In this document: in pieces, positions 1 through 9,776 of the stretch | Layout of the letters: each line of letters starts with the position of its first letter | Position numbering within the stretch: the first letter of the stretch is position 1 | Source of the DNA: an uncultured Clostridia bacterium | Lineage (GTDB): Bacteria; Bacillota; Clostridia; Christensenellales; UBA1242 | Direction: 5' to 3' | Length of the DNA stretch: 64,000 bases | NCBI GenBank assembly: GCA_934746645.1 | Contig: CAKVFE010000001.1 | Location: 558,001-622,000, forward strand | Translations under genes and position numbers: made by a program | The notes under the pieces: model-generated | What the model saw: only the letters and a program-made list of their open reading frames with translations | Databases searched by the model: none | What the model was told of the DNA's origin: nothing

Positions 1-465
1 AAACTAGAATTTGCATTAGGCATAATACCTATTGCTGTACCACTAGCATCAATAATAGTTTATAGCATATTTACTTTGGTACTAGGTATTGTAGGTGCTT
101 GTCTAAAAGTAGAACCTCACCTATGGCATTTAGCACTCATCAACTTTGGTGTGGCAGTCGGTGGAATGTATTTATTCTTGGCTTTATACACTTTGGTACT
201 TATCTTAGCAGAGAAAAAGCACATTGACCTTACAGCAAAAAATGCTTTTATAGCAATAATTATGAATCCTTTCTTTATGGGACTTTATATCCCAATCGCA
301 ATAGCAGCATTATTTAAAAAAGAAGTTAAATGGAAACCTATTGAGCGTAAAGCAGATATAGAGAAAGAACAATATAGTAGTCTTATTGTTGACGGCGAAA
401 GAACCGACAAACCAAACAATGAAGAAATAACCAAACAATTAGATGCCGAATTTATTAAAAAATAA
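1..465 (+). CDS. C-terminal part of a membrane glycosyltransferase (family 2-like), 5' end outside window
   Basis: The reading frame is open from base 1, so this is the last 154 codons of a longer gene. The visible part has three hydrophobic segments (about residues 5-35, 45-70 and 82-103 of the fragment). These are followed by a short basic motif, KKEVKWKPIERK, and a charged tail. A 'VxWKPIxH/R' motif after the last membrane helices is typical of the C-terminus of processive membrane glycosyltransferases (BcsA/PgaC-like GT2 proteins), which polymerise sugars across the membrane. The catalytic domain is not visible, so the substrate is unknown. A bidirectional terminator follows directly. The family call rests on the C-terminal motif only. 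Confidence 0.5.
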   Translation, partial: KLEFALGIIPIAVPLASIIVYSIFTLVLGIVGACLKVEPHLWHLALINFGVAVGGMYLFLALYTLVLILAEKKHIDLTAKNAFIAIIMNPFFMGLYIPIAIAALFKKEVKWKPIERKADIEKEQYSSLIVDGERTDKPNNEEITKQLDAEFIKK

Positions 466-484
466 ATTATCCAATATACCCTAT

Positions 485-522
485 AAAAAAAGACATTACA
501 CGAAAATGTAATGCCTTTTTTT
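485..522. terminator. Bidirectional intrinsic terminator
   Basis: CATTACA (494-500) pairs with TGTAATG (507-513). An A-run lies on the left and a T-run on the right, so it can serve both the glycosyltransferase gene and the convergent gene that follows. Confidence 0.8.
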
Positions 523-523
523 A

Positions 524-994
524 TTACTCAAACTCTTCTATCTTTCTATCTATATAGTTACATATTGATTTTTCTTTACAGCCATATTTTGTCCATAGAG
601 TAATTAAATTAATATCGTTATCGTTGCAAAACTCTTTTAATTCTTTATCTCTTGCACTTCTTAATAAATCTCGTGAATGAGAGCCATCATTGATTTCTAT
701 AAGGGCAATTGTTTCTGTATCATCTAAATCCCTAAACACAATATCTATTCTAAAATTTTCTGCTTTATAACCAGGGAATAAACTTCTTAAATATACTTGA
801 GTTTTTATAAGATATTTCTCATGATAATTTTTATACAACATCTTGTAATATACTTTTTCACATTTTGTACATTTGTCTAATTGTTCTTCATAATCGTTGT
901 CATATTGTTTTTTAGAATTAATTTCTTTGTCATCTTCTTCGTCATCTTCATCACTTGGAAAAAAATAATTTAAAATCGCACTAATAATACACAT
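524..994 (-). CDS. DUF2726-like protein with nuclease-type fold
   Basis: 156 residues. The first ~12 residues are hydrophobic, then comes an acidic low-complexity stretch (residues 14-35). The core has a CxxC (C42, C45). The second half reads like a DUF2726/PD-(D/E)XK-type fold: 'RIDIVFRD', then 'LIEINDGSH', then 'RDKELKEFC' and a final strand ending LITLW. In that family the D...ExN/K pattern forms a degenerate nuclease core and a later Arg-Asp pair is conserved. Biological role is unknown. The start is fixed by an AAGGGG ribosome site 7 nt upstream. It is monocistronic, convergent with the glycosyltransferase and shares its terminator. Confidence 0.5.
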   Translation of the reverse strand: MCIISAILNYFFPSDEDDEEDDKEINSKKQYDNDYEEQLDKCTKCEKVYYKMLYKNYHEKYLIKTQVYLRSLFPGYKAENFRIDIVFRDLDDTETIALIEINDGSHSRDLLRSARDKELKEFCNDNDINLITLWTKYGCKEKSICNYIDRKIEEFE

Positions 995-1196
995 ACTAAT
1001 CCCCTTAATTACATACTTAGTTAATAGTCAAAAGTCAATAACTAATCTTTAACAATAGTTATATATCATTTTTAATAACAATTTGTCAATTAAGAGATAT
1101 GCATATTGTGTTTATCCAATAGATAAAAAAATATCTTATATTGAAGAATGTTCAATACAAAATATTTTTTATTATTTTATTTCTAAATATACTTTA

Positions 1197-2759
1197 TTAA
1201 TTTTTATCATTATCTCTTATTGCTTCGGCAACTTTTATACCATCGACTGCACTACTAATAATTCCACCAGCGTATCCAGCACCTTCGCCACAAGGATACA
1301 GACCTTTTATTTTTGTTTGCATTGTATCATCTCTAACTATTGTTACTGGGCTACTGCTTCGACTTTCAATAGCAATAAGCAAATTGCCATCATCACTAAA
1401 TCCTTTCAACTTGTCATTAAGAAGTGGTAATCCTTCTTTCAAACTCTGAGTAACAAAATCTGGTAAACATTTTGAAATATCACTCATCTTAATAGCTGTA
1501 CTTGGGACTATCTTTAACGCTGTATCTTTATGTCCTAAAAAACTACCAACAGTTTGAGCTGGACACTCTTTACCCATAGTTAGGCTATATGCAAGTTGTT
1601 CGTATTTAGATTGAAACTCTATACCTGTAAGTGGGTGTGTACTACCATAATCTTCTGGTACAACATTAACCAATACTGCACTATTGGCATTAGGCAAATT
1701 ACGAGCAAAATAACTCATACCATTGGTTACGACTTCACAATTATTGCTAGCAGAGTTGACCACTACACCACCTGGGCACATACAAAAAGTAAACACACTT
1801 CTACCGTTTGGTAAATGCACAGCCAACTTATAATCAGCTGGTGGCAAATGCGAATCCAATATTCCATACTGACTAAGATTGATTTTTTCTTGACTCTGTT
1901 CTATACGAACACCCATAGCAAATGGTTTTTGTTTTAGCTCTAGTCCTTTATCATAAAGTAGTCTAAAAGTATCTCTTGCACTATGTCCTATACACAATGC
2001 TAGACTTTTTGTGTCTATAGTATCAATTTTATCATCGCTTAAGTTTTTGACAAAAACTCGTGATATTGTGTCATTAACAGCAACATAATCAACAAATTGT
2101 GTATAAAATCTAACTTCGCCACCCATAGACACTATACGCTCTCTAATGTTTTTAACAACCACTTTTAGGTTGTCACTTCCTATATGTGGTTTGTTGATAT
2201 ATGCTATTTCTTTAGGCGCTCCATTAAGCACAAACTCATTGATAACAACTTTACAATAACTATTATTTAAGTTGGTATTAAGTTTGCCATCACTAAATGT
2301 TCCTGCTCCACCTTCACCAAATTGGACATTACATTTTGGATTAAGTTTGCCTGTATTCCAAAATTCTTCTACCATTTTGGTACGAGCATCAACATCTAAA
2401 CCTTGTTCTATAACAATAGGTTTGTATCCCATATAGCATAGTGCCAAAGCACAAAACATTCCGCTTGGCCCAAAGCCAACTACTACTGGTCGATAGTCAT
2501 AACTACTAGCTATGTATGTCAAACCTTTATTGTCTACAGTTATGTTGGGATATCCTTTTACATTTATGTTTTTATTTAAATTAACACCCAAACTCAATAT
2601 GATTTTTATATCAGGTTTTCGTCTAGCATCAATAGATTTTTTTAGTATTACATAGCTATCAATATCTTTAGGTTTTAGTTTTAAAGTTGTACTCAACTTT
2701 TTTATTATATCTTCGTCATTATAGTTTGGGCGAAAACTTAAATTGTCTACTTTTATCAT
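1197..2759 (-). CDS. NAD(P)/FAD-dependent oxidoreductase (COG2509-type)
   Basis: 520 residues from the chosen ATG at 2759. The frame stays open 60 nt further upstream, but that extension lies inside the preceding gene, and the ATG at 2759 forms an ATGA overlap with that gene's stop. An N-terminal domain (about residues 1-80) precedes a Rossmann FAD-binding motif, VGFGPSGMFCA, near residues 94-104. A second flavin-contacting stretch, GEGGAGTFSDGKL, and a C-terminal 'PCGEGAGYAGG' motif are both typical of COG2509 FAD-dependent proteins. Substrate is not known for the family. It is translationally coupled to the upstream BaiN/HI0933-like flavoprotein, so the two probably work together. Confidence 0.75.
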   Translation of the reverse strand: MIKVDNLSFRPNYNDEDIIKKLSTTLKLKPKDIDSYVILKKSIDARRKPDIKIILSLGVNLNKNINVKGYPNITVDNKGLTYIASSYDYRPVVVGFGPSGMFCALALCYMGYKPIVIEQGLDVDARTKMVEEFWNTGKLNPKCNVQFGEGGAGTFSDGKLNTNLNNSYCKVVINEFVLNGAPKEIAYINKPHIGSDNLKVVVKNIRERIVSMGGEVRFYTQFVDYVAVNDTISRVFVKNLSDDKIDTIDTKSLALCIGHSARDTFRLLYDKGLELKQKPFAMGVRIEQSQEKINLSQYGILDSHLPPADYKLAVHLPNGRSVFTFCMCPGGVVVNSASNNCEVVTNGMSYFARNLPNANSAVLVNVVPEDYGSTHPLTGIEFQSKYEQLAYSLTMGKECPAQTVGSFLGHKDTALKIVPSTAIKMSDISKCLPDFVTQSLKEGLPLLNDKLKGFSDDGNLLIAIESRSSSPVTIVRDDTMQTKIKGLYPCGEGAGYAGGIISSAVDGIKVAEAIRDNDKN

Positions 2760-3907
2760 AACGACTCTCCTACTATATGTCCACTTGTCCACGCCCATTG
2801 AAGATTGTAACCACCACAAACACCATCAACATCTACGACTTCCCCACAAAAATACAAGTTAGGGATTGACTTATATTCTAAGTAGTCAGTCAACATATCT
2901 AGTGGCACACCACCATTGTGAACTTGGTTGTTGTTATCCATTGAACTAAAACTAAATTGCATATTTTTAATAGTCAAACTTAAATTTTCAATATCTTTAT
3001 CAGTCAATTTTTCTATTGGCAAATTGATATCAATACCACATCTATTAAGTAGTTCTTGACCTAAGTTTTTATGGAACATACCATCAAAAAATTGTTTCGC
3101 TACTAACTTGCCTATATTTTTTCTAGTTTTCAAATAATCGTTAAGTTGACTATTGGACATATCAGGCATTAAGTCCAAACTGATATTGGCTCTATCAATA
3201 CGCTTCCAATTAAGTCGTGCTGAAATATTGAAAATACATATTCCACTAAGTCCATTATCTTTAAATATAACTTCGCCATTTTCACTATATTGAAAATCTT
3301 TAGCTTGCACTTTTACATTGGCATTTACTCTAATACCAGATATCAACTGATTGTTTTCCACTGTTTTTATACCACACAAACTTGGTACAAATGGATTGTA
3401 TTTTACACCCAATCTATCCATAATATCAAGCACACTTTTTCCACCAGTAGCAATCACGACTTTTTTAGCATTATATTTTTCTTTATCGGTCACCACAACA
3501 AAGTCATTGTCTTTATATATATCCACAACTGGACTAGAAGTGATAATATCAACTTTCAATAGTTTTAATTGATTGATTAATACATCTAATACCGAACTAG
3601 AATGATTGGATACAGGATAACATCTACCTTCTTCGTCTGCATAAGTAAGTAGTCCTATACTTTCAAAAAGTTTTAAAGTATCCATATTATTAAATCGTTC
3701 AAATTGTTTAGGCATAACATTGTAACAATCGTTACTTAGATTAAGGTTGGTAAGGTTACATCTTCCGTTGCCACTCACCAAAATCTTTTTACCTACTTTT
3801 AAAGACGCTTCTAGCACCGTGACCTTATGTCCCAATTTTGCATAAGTGTAAGCACACATAAGTCCACTTGCTCCGCCACCAACAATAACAACATCTTTTG
3901 ATATCAT
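2756..3907 (-). CDS. BaiN/HI0933-family flavoprotein
   Basis: 383 residues. The N-terminal dinucleotide-binding motif VVIVGGGASGLMCA is followed by the HI0933/YhiN signature 'GKKILVSGNGRCNLTN'. The C-terminal 'FCGEVVDVDGVCGGYNLQWAW' element contacts FAD in this family. BaiN members reduce C=C bonds of steroid intermediates in some gut bacteria, but most family members have no assigned substrate, so the reaction is open here. The start at 3907 is preferred over an in-frame codon 27 nt upstream because GGGAG sits 5 nt before it. The gene ends in TGA, which overlaps the start of the next gene (ATGA). This shows that TGA is a stop in this organism. Confidence 0.8.
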   Translation of the reverse strand: MISKDVVIVGGGASGLMCAYTYAKLGHKVTVLEASLKVGKKILVSGNGRCNLTNLNLSNDCYNVMPKQFERFNNMDTLKLFESIGLLTYADEEGRCYPVSNHSSSVLDVLINQLKLLKVDIITSSPVVDIYKDNDFVVVTDKEKYNAKKVVIATGGKSVLDIMDRLGVKYNPFVPSLCGIKTVENNQLISGIRVNANVKVQAKDFQYSENGEVIFKDNGLSGICIFNISARLNWKRIDRANISLDLMPDMSNSQLNDYLKTRKNIGKLVAKQFFDGMFHKNLGQELLNRCGIDINLPIEKLTDKDIENLSLTIKNMQFSFSSMDNNNQVHNGGVPLDMLTDYLEYKSIPNLYFCGEVVDVDGVCGGYNLQWAWTSGHIVGESL

Positions 3908-4017
3908 ACCTACTCCCAGTAATTTATTAATCATTATATATTGTACAAGTTTTTTACAATACTCGCAAACTATTTAAAAATCTATCTAATTTATTTTTGT
4001 TTGGTTAAACACAAACA

Positions 4018-4046
4018 TTGACATTAACCCGTTATTTTTATATACT
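4018..4046 (+). promoter_or_regulatory. Sigma-70 type promoter for the ABC exporter
   Basis: TTGACA (4018-4023), a 17-nt spacer and TATACT (4041-4046). Transcription would start near 4053, leaving an ~80-nt 5' leader before the start codon at 4135. Confidence 0.7.
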
Positions 4047-4134
4047 TAACCTAGCCAAAATAATGTTTTATATCCAATAAATTAAGTATAAAAATTGTTA
4101 GCAAAATATATAGAAAAATATAAAAGGAGAAGTT

Positions 4135-6915
4135 ATGCTTGAATTAAAAAATATTGTTAAGCAATATGTGACTGGGGACACAACTGTCAATGCTCTTGAC
4201 GATGTAAGTATAGCATTTAGAAAGAGTGAGTTTGTATCCATTTTGGGACCAAGTGGTTGTGGAAAAACTACTATGCTTAACATAGTTGGTGGACTTGACC
4301 GATACACAAGTGGTGATTTAGTTATTGGTGGCAAATCCACTAAAGAGTATAAAGATAAAGACTGGGACACATATCGCAATCACTCCATTGGTTTTGTATT
4401 CCAAAGTTACAATCTTATACCACATCAAACCGTACTAGAAAATGTTGAACTTGCCCTTACCCTATCTGGTGTATCAAAAGAAGAAAGAAGAGAGCGCGCT
4501 ATAGATGTTCTTACTAAAGTTGGTCTAAAAGACAAACTTAAAAACAAACCTAATCAGTTGTCTGGTGGTCAAATGCAAAGAGTAGCGATAGCAAGAGCTC
4601 TTGTCAATGACCCAGAAATAATACTTGCAGACGAACCAACAGGTGCTTTAGATACAACAAGTAGTGTACAAGTTATGGATTTACTAAAAGAAATATCCAA
4701 TGACAAACTTATAATTATGGTTACTCACAACCCAGAACTTGCCGAAAAGTATTCAACTCGAATTATAAGACTATTGGACGGAAAAGTAATAGACGACTCT
4801 AATCCATACACAATGGAACAATATGACAACGAAATTGCCAATTTAAATAAAGAGAGTGATAGTACCGATAGTATTAGTGTAAACGAATCTACTCAAGAAG
4901 AAAATACAACTAGTGACGACTCTACATCTACAGACCACAAACTTCCAACTTTAAATAAAACTGGTAAGAAAAAGAGAATGTCATTTTTCACAGCATTATC
5001 TTTAAGTCTTAAAAACTTACTTACTAAAAAAGCTAGAACATTCTTAGTAAGTTTTGCAGGTTCGATAGGAATAATAGGTATTGCTTTAGTACTAGCAATA
5101 TCTAGTGGATTTTCAACTTACATCAACAAAATGCAAGAAGATACTTTATCCACCTACCCTATTACTATAAGTTCTAAGAGTGTAGATTTTAGTTCTATAG
5201 TTCAATCTATGTTCCTTAACCACTCTAGTTCGGATAGTGCAGACCACGAATTGGACGGTGTATATCCAAAAGAAAATATTTCTAACATAATAAACAATGT
5301 TGGAAGTAGTACAAGTAGCAACAACTTAAACAAATTTTATAATTATATTTCAGAACATAAATCTGAATTGGACGGATATGTCAATGCTATCCAATACACA
5401 TATAGATTGAGTTTGGACTATGCACTTGAAGATGGCACTGCTATCAATCCAAGCCAAACAATGTTGCAAATGATTGTACAGTATGCATTGTTGTTTTTAG
5501 AGAACAAAACAGGTGCAACCACAACACAACTTCCTACAGGCAATTATCAAATCAACATTGCAACTGACGAAAACAATAACGACATAACAAAATATAGCTT
5601 CTTTGACGAATATCCAGAAATTGCATTTATCAAAACTTCTCTACAAAACACTGGCAAGTGCGAACTTAACTCTCAACAAGTACTAATGTTGTCATTCAAA
5701 ATCATTGGTATTGATATGGGAAGTAGTAGTGGAAGTAGCTCTAGTTATTCGTTTGGAAGAGCAAACATTTTCTATGAAATGTTGGACAATGAAAAACTTA
5801 TCAAATCTCAATATGATTTGTTGGGAGCACAAAGCCAATATATTGAAGATAAAAATGACGCTATATTAGTACTAGACAAAAACAATGAAGTTGATGACTA
5901 TGTACTATATGCTCTAGGATTATTGGACAAATCTGATATGGAAGCTATACTTCGCAACCTTATCAATGAAGACAAAACACATAAAAAATCTATTGATTAC
6001 AACAGCATAATTGGTAAAACTTATACTGTACTTGATGATTGTGATTACTATCTAACCAATGAAGATGGTACACTAACATTGGATAGTGACGGCAAACCAA
6101 TAGATTTTAGAACTTATCAAACAACCGACCCAGTAAAATATTATACATACTACAAAAATGCAGTAGACAATAGCCCTAACAAGGTAAAGATTGTCGGCAT
6201 TGTAAGACTTAATGATACAACTGATGCTGGTTCGCTAAATACAGGTATTGCTTATAGTCACGAATTTACAAAACAAATGGTAGAATATCGTAACCAAAGT
6301 GCTGCCGCATTAAGTGATTTGGTAACTGATGTATCAACTCTTAAATTAGATACACCAGACAGCATAAACATATATGTAAATACTTTTGAAGCTAAAGACA
6401 AAATAAAGAAATTTATTAATACCTACAACGACAATTCTGAAAAAGATGACCGTATAACATACACTGATTATATTGATTTAATTATGAGTACCGTATCAGT
6501 AATAATCAACGCAATAACTTATGTACTTATAGCTTTCGTTAGTGTATCACTAATTGTAAGTTCTATAATGATAGGCATTATTACATACATTTCTGTTATT
6601 GAGCGTACAAAAGAAATTGGTGTATTGCGTAGTGTTGGTGCAAGTAAAAAAGATGTTAAGCGTGTATTTACTGCAGAAAGCTTTATAATCGGTTTAACAA
6701 GTGGATTATTTGGTATTTTGATATCCTTAATTTTGATATTGCCAATCAATCTTGTTTTAAAACACTTTACTGGTCTAAGTGGACTAGCAACCCTACCAAT
6801 TTTGGGTTCTGTAATACTTGTACTAATAAGTGTTACACTTACATTTATAGCTGGTCTAATACCTGCCAACATTGCAGCTAAAAAAGACCCAGTAAAAGCT
6901 TTAAGAACTGAATAA
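4135..6915 (+). CDS. MacB/FtsX-type ABC transporter, fused ATPase and permease
   Basis: 926 residues. The N-terminal ATPase carries Walker A GPSGCGKTT (38-46), Q-loop Q90, signature LSGGQ (142-146) and Walker B IILADE (162-167), in the LolD/MacB subfamily. A Ser/Thr/Asp-rich linker (about 235-285) leads to the first transmembrane helix (about 300-325). A ~450-residue extracytoplasmic domain follows, then three C-terminal helices with FtsX-type features ('SVIERTKEIGVLRSVGAS' near 820-840, 'KKDPVKALRTE' at the end). Type VII ABC proteins like this move substrates by mechanotransmission, and Gram-positive members often export or sense antimicrobial peptides. The substrate cannot be inferred. A perfect AAAGGAG site precedes the ATG, and the gene is monocistronic between its promoter and a terminator. 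Confidence 0.9.
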   Translation: MLELKNIVKQYVTGDTTVNALDDVSIAFRKSEFVSILGPSGCGKTTMLNIVGGLDRYTSGDLVIGGKSTKEYKDKDWDTYRNHSIGFVFQSYNLIPHQTVLENVELALTLSGVSKEERRERAIDVLTKVGLKDKLKNKPNQLSGGQMQRVAIARALVNDPEIILADEPTGALDTTSSVQVMDLLKEISNDKLIIMVTHNPELAEKYSTRIIRLLDGKVIDDSNPYTMEQYDNEIANLNKESDSTDSISVNESTQEENTTSDDSTSTDHKLPTLNKTGKKKRMSFFTALSLSLKNLLTKKARTFLVSFAGSIGIIGIALVLAISSGFSTYINKMQEDTLSTYPITISSKSVDFSSIVQSMFLNHSSSDSADHELDGVYPKENISNIINNVGSSTSSNNLNKFYNYISEHKSELDGYVNAIQYTYRLSLDYALEDGTAINPSQTMLQMIVQYALLFLENKTGATTTQLPTGNYQINIATDENNNDITKYSFFDEYPEIAFIKTSLQNTGKCELNSQQVLMLSFKIIGIDMGSSSGSSSSYSFGRANIFYEMLDNEKLIKSQYDLLGAQSQYIEDKNDAILVLDKNNEVDDYVLYALGLLDKSDMEAILRNLINEDKTHKKSIDYNSIIGKTYTVLDDCDYYLTNEDGTLTLDSDGKPIDFRTYQTTDPVKYYTYYKNAVDNSPNKVKIVGIVRLNDTTDAGSLNTGIAYSHEFTKQMVEYRNQSAAALSDLVTDVSTLKLDTPDSINIYVNTFEAKDKIKKFINTYNDNSEKDDRITYTDYIDLIMSTVSVIINAITYVLIAFVSVSLIVSSIMIGIITYISVIERTKEIGVLRSVGASKKDVKRVFTAESFIIGLTSGLFGILISLILILPINLVLKHFTGLSGLATLPILGSVILVLISVTLTFIAGLIPANIAAKKDPVKALRTE

Positions 6916-6986
6916 TATTTTTAATTTTTAATACATTATTAAGTTATTAATTTAAAATATTAAACATATAAAAATATTAGACATAT

Positions 6987-7021
6987 AAAAAACTCACAGC
7001 CAATCACTGTGAGTTTTTTGT
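6987..7021. terminator. Bidirectional intrinsic terminator
   Basis: AACTCACAG (6991-6999) pairs with CTGTGAGTT (7007-7015), flanked by A- and T-runs between two convergent genes. Confidence 0.85.
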
Positions 7022-7059
7022 TTGAGCAATTATAAATCTTAATTATAACTAGATTATAT

Positions 7060-7911
7060 TTACTTTTCACTTTTTACATCATCATTTTTTACACTAGTAT
7101 CTGTATTTTCGTTACTTTCTTCTTTTGCATTATTAGCAGTTTGTTTTCTATTATTAATCCATTTTGCAATAGGTTTATTGGTCTTCAACCATTGTATAAA
7201 TGGGAATAGATTAAAGTAGAACAATGTAAATAATATATACACAACTAGATATACACCATAACTCATACCTACTATATCTTGTACATCGTTATGTGGCATA
7301 AAATACATTGGGTCTGGTTCTATCTTCAAAAGGTATATTTCTACAAATGTATATAACAAAATAACTGCATAACATACTGCAACTTTCCAAAATTGTTTGT
7401 ATTGAAAATCTGTAAATTTAAGTGTCATTAAAGTAATACTTTCTATAAGTAGTAAGCAATGTGTAGCTACTGAATACAAATCGTCAAATAAGAAATATGG
7501 ACTCTTAAATCCAACACCCGGATATGCAAAGAAAATAATTGCACACAACAATGCTGTAATACTAGCAAAGTTGTATAAATATTTTTTATTAACAATTGTA
7601 GCAACTATTAATGTCCAACAAGCAATAGCACACCACGGTCTTGGCAACAAAATATGCATAACGCTTGTAAACGACCAATCTGTGTTTTTAGCCAAATTGG
7701 CAATGCGTCTTACCACTTCAAAAAATATAATAAGACCTGTCAATACCCACAAAACAATTCTTCTTGTCTTTTCGTCTTTTTTCTTTAGACACAATGCTAA
7801 AGCAATAATAATACCTATACACCCAATAAGTGTAAGTATATGTCCAACACCCCACGGTTTAACACTCGAACTCGCTGGGTAGTTGGTAAAAAACCAATCT
7901 TTAAAACTCAT
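7060..7911 (-). CDS. YwaF/TMEM164-like integral membrane protein
   Basis: 283 residues with about seven hydrophobic segments and a charged Asn/Glu/Lys-rich tail after residue ~240. The layout resembles the TIGR02206/YwaF family of Gram-positive membrane proteins, distantly related to TMEM164: an N-terminal aromatic stretch, a 'GVGHILTL' helix, a central 'RPWCAIACW' segment and a loop with a conserved His. The family has no firm biochemical role in bacteria. The start is supported by AAGGGG upstream. It is divergent from a second protein with the same architecture at 8063, which suggests an ancient duplication. Confidence 0.6.
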   Translation of the reverse strand: MSFKDWFFTNYPASSSVKPWGVGHILTLIGCIGIIIALALCLKKKDEKTRRIVLWVLTGLIIFFEVVRRIANLAKNTDWSFTSVMHILLPRPWCAIACWTLIVATIVNKKYLYNFASITALLCAIIFFAYPGVGFKSPYFLFDDLYSVATHCLLLIESITLMTLKFTDFQYKQFWKVAVCYAVILLYTFVEIYLLKIEPDPMYFMPHNDVQDIVGMSYGVYLVVYILFTLFYFNLFPFIQWLKTNKPIAKWINNRKQTANNAKEESNENTDTSVKNDDVKSEK

Positions 7912-8004
7912 AATATCCCCTTTACTATTTAGTAATTTGATATTAACATAGTAAACCTAATTTGGCAATTAATATTGGCAATAGTCTATTTTGTAAGAAA
8001 TAAA

Positions 8005-8033
8005 TTGATTATGTCATATCATTTTGTTACAAT
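8005..8033 (+). promoter_or_regulatory. Promoter for the second YwaF-like gene
   Basis: TTGATT (8005-8010), a 17-nt spacer and TACAAT (8028-8033), about 30 nt before the start codon. Confidence 0.6.
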
Positions 8034-8062
8034 AAAAATATAAAACAAAAGGGATTATGGTT

Positions 8063-9118
8063 ATGAATATACAAATGTTTAACCTATGGTATTGGTTTTG
8101 GGTAATAATCAGTATTGGCAGTACTGTAGGACTATATTTTTTACTTAGACACAAATCACAAAAAACTCAAAAAATAGTTTTGTTTTCTATACTGGTGTTG
8201 GGACTTATAGCACACTTTACAAAATTTTTATACCCACCATATTCTACAGATACAGCTCGTATGCTTAGAGATGCGTGGTTTGTCAATATTTGTGGTGCCA
8301 ATATTGGACTTTTCCCATTTATGTTTTTCTCTAAAAACGAAAAGGTAAAAGACTATATGTTTTATTTGGGACTTTTGGGAGGACTTATAGCTGTACTTGT
8401 ACCACTAGAGCCAATAGCAAAAGTCAATCAGGTTGGAGAATGGATAGATATTGTTAGATTCTATTTTCATCACACAATGCTATATGCTGTACCACTACTT
8501 ATGGTTATACTTGGATTGCACAAACTTAGCTACAAAAGAGTATTCTGGTGTCCAGTATATCTACTTGGTGTAATGTTGTTTATTATGCTCAACCAGATTT
8601 TCCAAAGCGAACTAGGTTTTATACCACTTAGAGGCGATGATATGATTAATATCAATTATAAAAATTCGTCTTTAATTTGGGGTCCCGGTAATGAAAGTTT
8701 CGCTGTCGTTTTGACTGCGTTATGTCCCAAAATATTTAAGACTATCCCTTGTGGTCAATTTGCCGGTCAGACAAAATACTGGCCTTGGTTTTGGTTGATA
8801 GTACCTGCATTTGTATACTTAGTACCTATATGTTTTGGTATTTGCTTAATATTTGATTTTAAAAACTTTAAGACTGACTTTAAACACTTTATATCTAATA
8901 CAAAACAATATATTGGTAAGTTAAAAGCAAAATATGCCAAAATCAATGTAACTGAAGTTAACTCACAATCAACCACCGATGACGGACTTAATAACAATAA
9001 TATAGTTGATACAGAAGTTAACAATAAAAACAAAAATGTAAGTGATAGCACTGAATTATCAGATACCGATAGCAATAATAACGACAAAAATAAAATAAAC
9101 GATAACGATAGTAAATAA
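8063..9118 (+). CDS. YwaF/TMEM164-like integral membrane protein, second copy
   Basis: 351 residues from ATG 8063. An alternative ATG at 8057 lies only 3 nt from the AGGG site; 8063 gives a 9-nt spacing. It has about seven transmembrane helices, with 'DAWFVNICGANIGLFPF' in the middle and an 'HHTMLYAVPLL' segment comparable to the conserved His region of TIGR02206/YwaF proteins. A soluble tail of ~70 residues is rich in Asn, Asp, Lys and Thr. Function is unknown. It is divergent from the related gene at 7060-7911, with 150 nt between them. Confidence 0.55.
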   Translation: MNIQMFNLWYWFWVIISIGSTVGLYFLLRHKSQKTQKIVLFSILVLGLIAHFTKFLYPPYSTDTARMLRDAWFVNICGANIGLFPFMFFSKNEKVKDYMFYLGLLGGLIAVLVPLEPIAKVNQVGEWIDIVRFYFHHTMLYAVPLLMVILGLHKLSYKRVFWCPVYLLGVMLFIMLNQIFQSELGFIPLRGDDMININYKNSSLIWGPGNESFAVVLTALCPKIFKTIPCGQFAGQTKYWPWFWLIVPAFVYLVPICFGICLIFDFKNFKTDFKHFISNTKQYIGKLKAKYAKINVTEVNSQSTTDDGLNNNNIVDTEVNNKNKNVSDSTELSDTDSNNNDKNKINDNDSK

Positions 9119-9314
9119 TACAGAATTTTGATGATTTTTAATAATTTTTGTCCTTATTTTAAGTCAAAAAGACCAAAATTTTAAAAAATTAAACAAATCA
9201 CAATGCAAAACAACAAATTATATGATATTATCATTATAGAAGTTTGCGTTTAATTACGCTTTAAAAATGTGTATTTATTACACATTAAAATTAGTAACAT
9301 AAGAGGAACTGGCT

Positions 9315-9716
9315 ATGTGTTTTTTTAGAAAGAAAAATGTCCAACCTGTCATAGACGAAAATAGGTTTTATCTTAAAGTTGTTAGCAACGGCTTTTATAT
9401 AGAAATTTTTGGATATGGCGACCCTAAAAATCAAATGAGTATTGGTGCTGGTGAAGACAAGCATGACCACGAACTTACTGAAGACAAGTTTAATGCAATA
9501 AAAAAAGTTATGCTAGAACATCTTGACGAATTGGTAACTATATACAAAAAGCAAACACAACAATATCTTCAAGAACATACTATGGATACCTATGCTAAAA
9601 ACATTACTTTAAAAGTAGGTGCTACTTCTATAAAAGTTAATGCTGCTATAGATGAACAAGAAGATCGTACTGCTATATGCAATGTTATTGAGCGTCTAAA
9701 ACATATAATGGAATAA
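9315..9716 (+). CDS. Hypothetical protein, 133 aa
   Basis: Not recognised. A small soluble protein with alternating strand-like and helical segments, no signal peptide and no membrane helix. AGAGGAAC lies at good distance from the ATG and a strong terminator follows, so it is a real single-gene unit. Two short hairpins sit in the leader (GCGT/ACGC at about 9247-9260 and ATGTGTA/TACACAT at about 9268-9286). Confidence 0.65.
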   Translation: MCFFRKKNVQPVIDENRFYLKVVSNGFYIEIFGYGDPKNQMSIGAGEDKHDHELTEDKFNAIKKVMLEHLDELVTIYKKQTQQYLQEHTMDTYAKNITLKVGATSIKVNAAIDEQEDRTAICNVIERLKHIME

Positions 9717-9742
9717 TTGAATATTATTTATATTTAAATATA

Positions 9743-9776
9743 AAAAAAGTCAGTGGTTATACACTGACCTTTTTTG
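9743..9776 (+). terminator. Intrinsic terminator
   Basis: GTCAGTG (9749-9755) pairs with CACTGAC (9762-9768), followed by a T-run. Confidence 0.85.

Noticed and set aside
1083..1430. A plus-strand 115-codon frame opposite the COG2509-type flavoprotein
   Set aside because: It lies largely antisense to a well-supported gene, has no ribosome site and its composition (Tyr/Ser/Ile/Cys) is that of an antisense shadow.
2756..3907. Possible use of TGA as Trp (Mycoplasma-like code)
   Set aside because: TGA closes the HI0933-like gene in an ATGA overlap at the expected family length, and Trp residues in conserved motifs are encoded by TGG.
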